A stretch of 64,000 nucleotides of DNA, from assembly GCA_030628155.1 (NCBI GenBank), contig DAOVRL010000002.1, positions 7,211 through 71,210 of the forward strand, read 5' to 3'. The position numbers and the translations under genes are program-made. Positions 62,040 to 64,000 of the stretch are shown piece by piece (within the stretch, counting starts at the first letter, position 1; each line of letters opens with the position of its first letter). The stretch is from DAOVRL01 sp023128595 (GTDB taxonomy: Bacteria; Planctomycetota; Phycisphaerae; Sedimentisphaerales; Anaerobacaceae). Under the pieces are notes generated by a model. That model did no database searches and had not been told where the DNA came from. It was given only the letters and a program-made list of their open reading frames with translations.

Positions 62040-62192
62040 GCGACATTTAAGGTGCGAGAGGTGTGATAATATCCCGAAAAAAGCTTTGCATTTGTGAATT
62101 AGGGGGTTATACTGAAGGGATGAAAAGGATTTCTCGAAGGTCGGGGGGGGTGACGAAGACCCAATGGGAACTTCGTAGTTGTAAGGACACAA

Positions 62193-63179
62193 ATGTCTGG
62201 AAGGAGTCCTAAAGTTGTTGTGATCGGCGGTACCTATGTTGATATGGCGGTTAGGTGCGGCCAAATCCCATCTCCCGGTCAGAGCGTTGTCGGTTCGGCT
62301 CTTTCATACAATACGACCGGTCCGGGGCCTAACCAGGCGGTGCAGGCAGCGCTATGCGGCTGTGAGGTGTATCTTATCAGCAAGGTCGGCGGCGATCCGT
62401 TTGCCAAGATGGTCAAGAAGAGTCTGGCCGAGTTCAATGTCAATACCGAGCTTGTTTACACGGCGAAGGCCAAGAATACCGGCGTTGTGGTAACGCTGGT
62501 TAACGCCGCAGGCGAAAATGCCGTCTGTTTCTACGCCGGCGCCAACAGCGCTCTGCAGCCGCAGGACATTGATGCCGCCGAAGAGATTATCTCCGAGGCC
62601 GACGTCTGTTTGATTCACGGCGGGCTGCCGTATCAGGCAATTGTAAAGGCCCTTCGTCGCGCAAAAGTACACGGCACAAAAGTAATCCTCAACCCTGCAA
62701 GGCCGGTAGAATCCCGGTGCATCGGAGGCCAGCAGGGCGGTGACCTGCCGATGGAGTTCTTCTCGGCTGATATCCTTATCCCGAATCTTTGCGAGGCTGC
62801 CGAGATTACCGAGCAGTCGGCAGCGAACATTCGCACCGCCAAACTCATCGGCTCCGACTTAGTCACGCGCGGTGTAAGCTATGCGGTTATAACGATGGGC
62901 AAGCGAGGCTGTATGGTTGTGGACAGGGACGGGGCCGATCAGATACCGGCCTTCGAGGTCGAGCTTGTTGACCAAACAGGCAGGGGCGATGCCTTTGCCG
63001 GTGCACTGGCGGCTTCTTGTGCCGTGGGAGATGACATACGACAGGCGGTCAAATTCGCATCGGCGGCGGGGGCACTGGCCTGCACGAAATTCGGCTCTAT
63101 CGAGGCTATGCCTACCAAGGCCGAGATCATAGAACTGCTGCAAAAAGAAGATATTGACGTGCTGCCGAGCAGTCCGTAA
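62193..63179 (+). CDS. Ribokinase-like PfkB family sugar kinase
   Basis: A 328-aa carbohydrate kinase. It has the N-terminal VVVIGGTYVDMAVR, the GPGPNQAVQAALCG motif (GGKGANQA-like) and the C-terminal signature VELVDQTGRGDAFAGALA, in which D and G of the DTxGxGD anion hole are kept. Ribokinases phosphorylate ribose or related sugars at C5. Exact substrate is uncertain and no transporter is adjacent. An AAGGAC site precedes the ATG. Confidence 0.85.
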   Translation: MSGRSPKVVVIGGTYVDMAVRCGQIPSPGQSVVGSALSYNTTGPGPNQAVQAALCGCEVYLISKVGGDPFAKMVKKSLAEFNVNTELVYTAKAKNTGVVVTLVNAAGENAVCFYAGANSALQPQDIDAAEEIISEADVCLIHGGLPYQAIVKALRRAKVHGTKVILNPARPVESRCIGGQQGGDLPMEFFSADILIPNLCEAAEITEQSAANIRTAKLIGSDLVTRGVSYAVITMGKRGCMVVDRDGADQIPAFEVELVDQTGRGDAFAGALAASCAVGDDIRQAVKFASAAGALACTKFGSIEAMPTKAEIIELLQKEDIDVLPSSP

Positions 63180-63230
63180 GCGACGAAGGGCACGAACGCA
63201 CCTGTAAGCCGCCTCGTTTATGTGCCTGGT

Positions 63231-63857
63231 CTAATTTCGGTAGATAAGTATATACTGCGGACTTTGGGACATTTTTAGCCTTAGTCCGTTGGTTTTCCAG
63301 GAGAGTTCTCGCTTCTTGCCGAGCATATCGACCAGTGTTCCTTTGCCGGGGGAAATTGGCAACTTCACTTGATGCTCTTTGGCTGTTGTCCAGACTGCTA
63401 TTGCGTGGTCTTTGCCTTTCGTCAGCTCGAAGGCGAAATCTTCGTCGCTATTCAGGTCGAGCCGCTTGCCAATGGAATACCCCGCCAACGTAGAGGATAA
63501 GGTCTTGGCTGCGAGGTAGGCGGCTTTGGGCTTTAGGTCGTGCATCACCGTTCCGAAGTGATGCTCTCTCTCATCGGGGTTGGTGCCGTCGTTTTTCCAG
63601 TCGTACCATATACTGACGGGGATTTTCTCATAAAGGTTTATCAGGAATTCCCTGGCCAGATATTGGGCTTGCTTTTCATCGGACAGCAGGGCTTTGTCCC
63701 AGTTGATGTTTGAATAGCCCCATTCGCCGGAGATAATGGGGATTTTCTTGCCATTAGGGGCGTAGCGTTTGACCAGCTCGCGAAGTCTGGCGTAGTCTTT
63801 GATGACGGTCTCGGGCGGCTGGGGCCTGTAGGGATGGACGCTCAGGACATCGATCCA
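63231..63857 (-). pseudogene. Glycoside hydrolase gene, 3' part, interrupted by an insertion sequence
   Basis: An open frame of about 209 codons without a start codon until near its end, continuous with a coding region cut at about 63857. It encodes a TIM-barrel C-terminal half (IDVLSVHPYRPQPPE, KKIPIISGEWGYSNINW with the likely nucleophile Glu, KIPVSIWYDWKNDGT) and a C-terminal beta domain. It resembles clan GH-A cellulase or xylosidase types. The 5' part would lie beyond the right edge, on the far side of the insertion. Confidence 0.75.
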
Positions 63858-64000
63858 TTGTAACCGTTCAGGCCCTTAGTTGGCCTGATGCAGAAGCGAT
63901 GGAGTAGGAGTTTGGAAATAATAGGCGGACAGAGCGTTTTGAATGAATTGCCAGCTGGACCGGCCTTGCTTTCGGCAGGTAGCCAACACCGTCCAGATGC
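63858..64000 (-). mobile_element. Right end of an insertion sequence with transposase C-terminus
   Basis: The end sequence TTGTAACCGTTCAGG at 63858-63872 abuts the broken hydrolase gene. A leftward frame (63876-63998) encodes the last 40 residues of a probable IS66-type transposase: IWTVLATCRKQGRSSWQFIQ, a middle NALSAYY segment, and a PTPSLLHQAN end. The rest is outside the window, so family is tentative. Confidence 0.55.

Overview
The window looks like a chromosomal segment of a Gram-negative planctomycete, most likely class Phycisphaerae (Sedimentisphaerales-like). This is an inference. The evidence is lptB and yidC (two-membrane envelope), mcsA/mcsB protein-arginine kinase genes, a PEP-CTERM protein, a GLUG-repeat protein with a dockerin-like tail, twin-arginine Gfo/Idh/MocA and sulfatase proteins, a HzsA-like multidomain protein with CxxCH motifs, and many dispersed palindromic repeats. 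Base composition is moderately GC-rich. I recognised no rRNA, tRNA or CRISPR array.

Layout. 0.2-2.1 kb: dnaA and a DnaA-box cluster that may be oriC. 2.1-7.7 kb: rsmB, fmt and def behind an AAA ATPase/TOPRIM-like (RloA/RloB-like) pair, then lptB. 8.1-12.7 kb (+): metallophosphoesterase, yidC, mnmE. 12.8-21 kb (-): dnaK, a T/G-rich repeat tract, the GLUG protein, mcsB, mcsA, a QueD-like gene and coaD. 21-28.6 kb (-): S9 peptidase, haem-motif histidine kinase, aspS, a small membrane protein and an FG-GAP protein. 28.6-32 kb: a MITE-like element and the HzsA-like protein. 32-36.6 kb: a candidate small RNA, an unknown protein, a phage terminase large subunit and an XRE-Panacea/RelE-like toxin-antitoxin pair. 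37-51.5 kb: exported carbohydrate or sulfate metabolism (FAD oxidoreductase fusion, Gfo/Idh/MocA, sulfatase, penicillin-acylase-like lipoprotein, DUF5060 hydrolase), a second toxin-antitoxin operon, a second MITE copy, rsmI and rsmE. 51.8-57.2 kb (-): a phage-like or domesticated gene block (double HTH, soluble ABC ATPase, GNAT-like enzyme, ParB-like protein, DUF1376-like protein, HNH-AP2 endonuclease, terminase small subunit) riddled with repeats. 57.4-64 kb (+): a duplicated promoter/signal-peptide segment around a PEP-CTERM gene, a two-domain esterase, SagB-type oxidoreductase, a ribokinase-like gene, and a glycoside hydrolase cut by an insertion sequence.

How the genes work together. Housekeeping operons (replication initiation; start and maturation of translation; 16S rRNA modification; membrane and LPS biogenesis; protein quality control) are interleaved with accessory material. 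The most interesting accessory unit is the overlapping HTH-ABC-GNAT-ParB cluster at 54-57 kb. It looks like one functional system of unknown role and sits in a phage-packaging neighbourhood whose large terminase lies about 16.5 kb away. Repeat insertion has shaped the window strongly: a MITE with about 23-bp terminal inverted repeats in two copies, palindromic GTCATTGCGAG-type repeats, in-frame repeat insertions inside the ParB-like and HNH genes, and IS-end remnants near the right edge.
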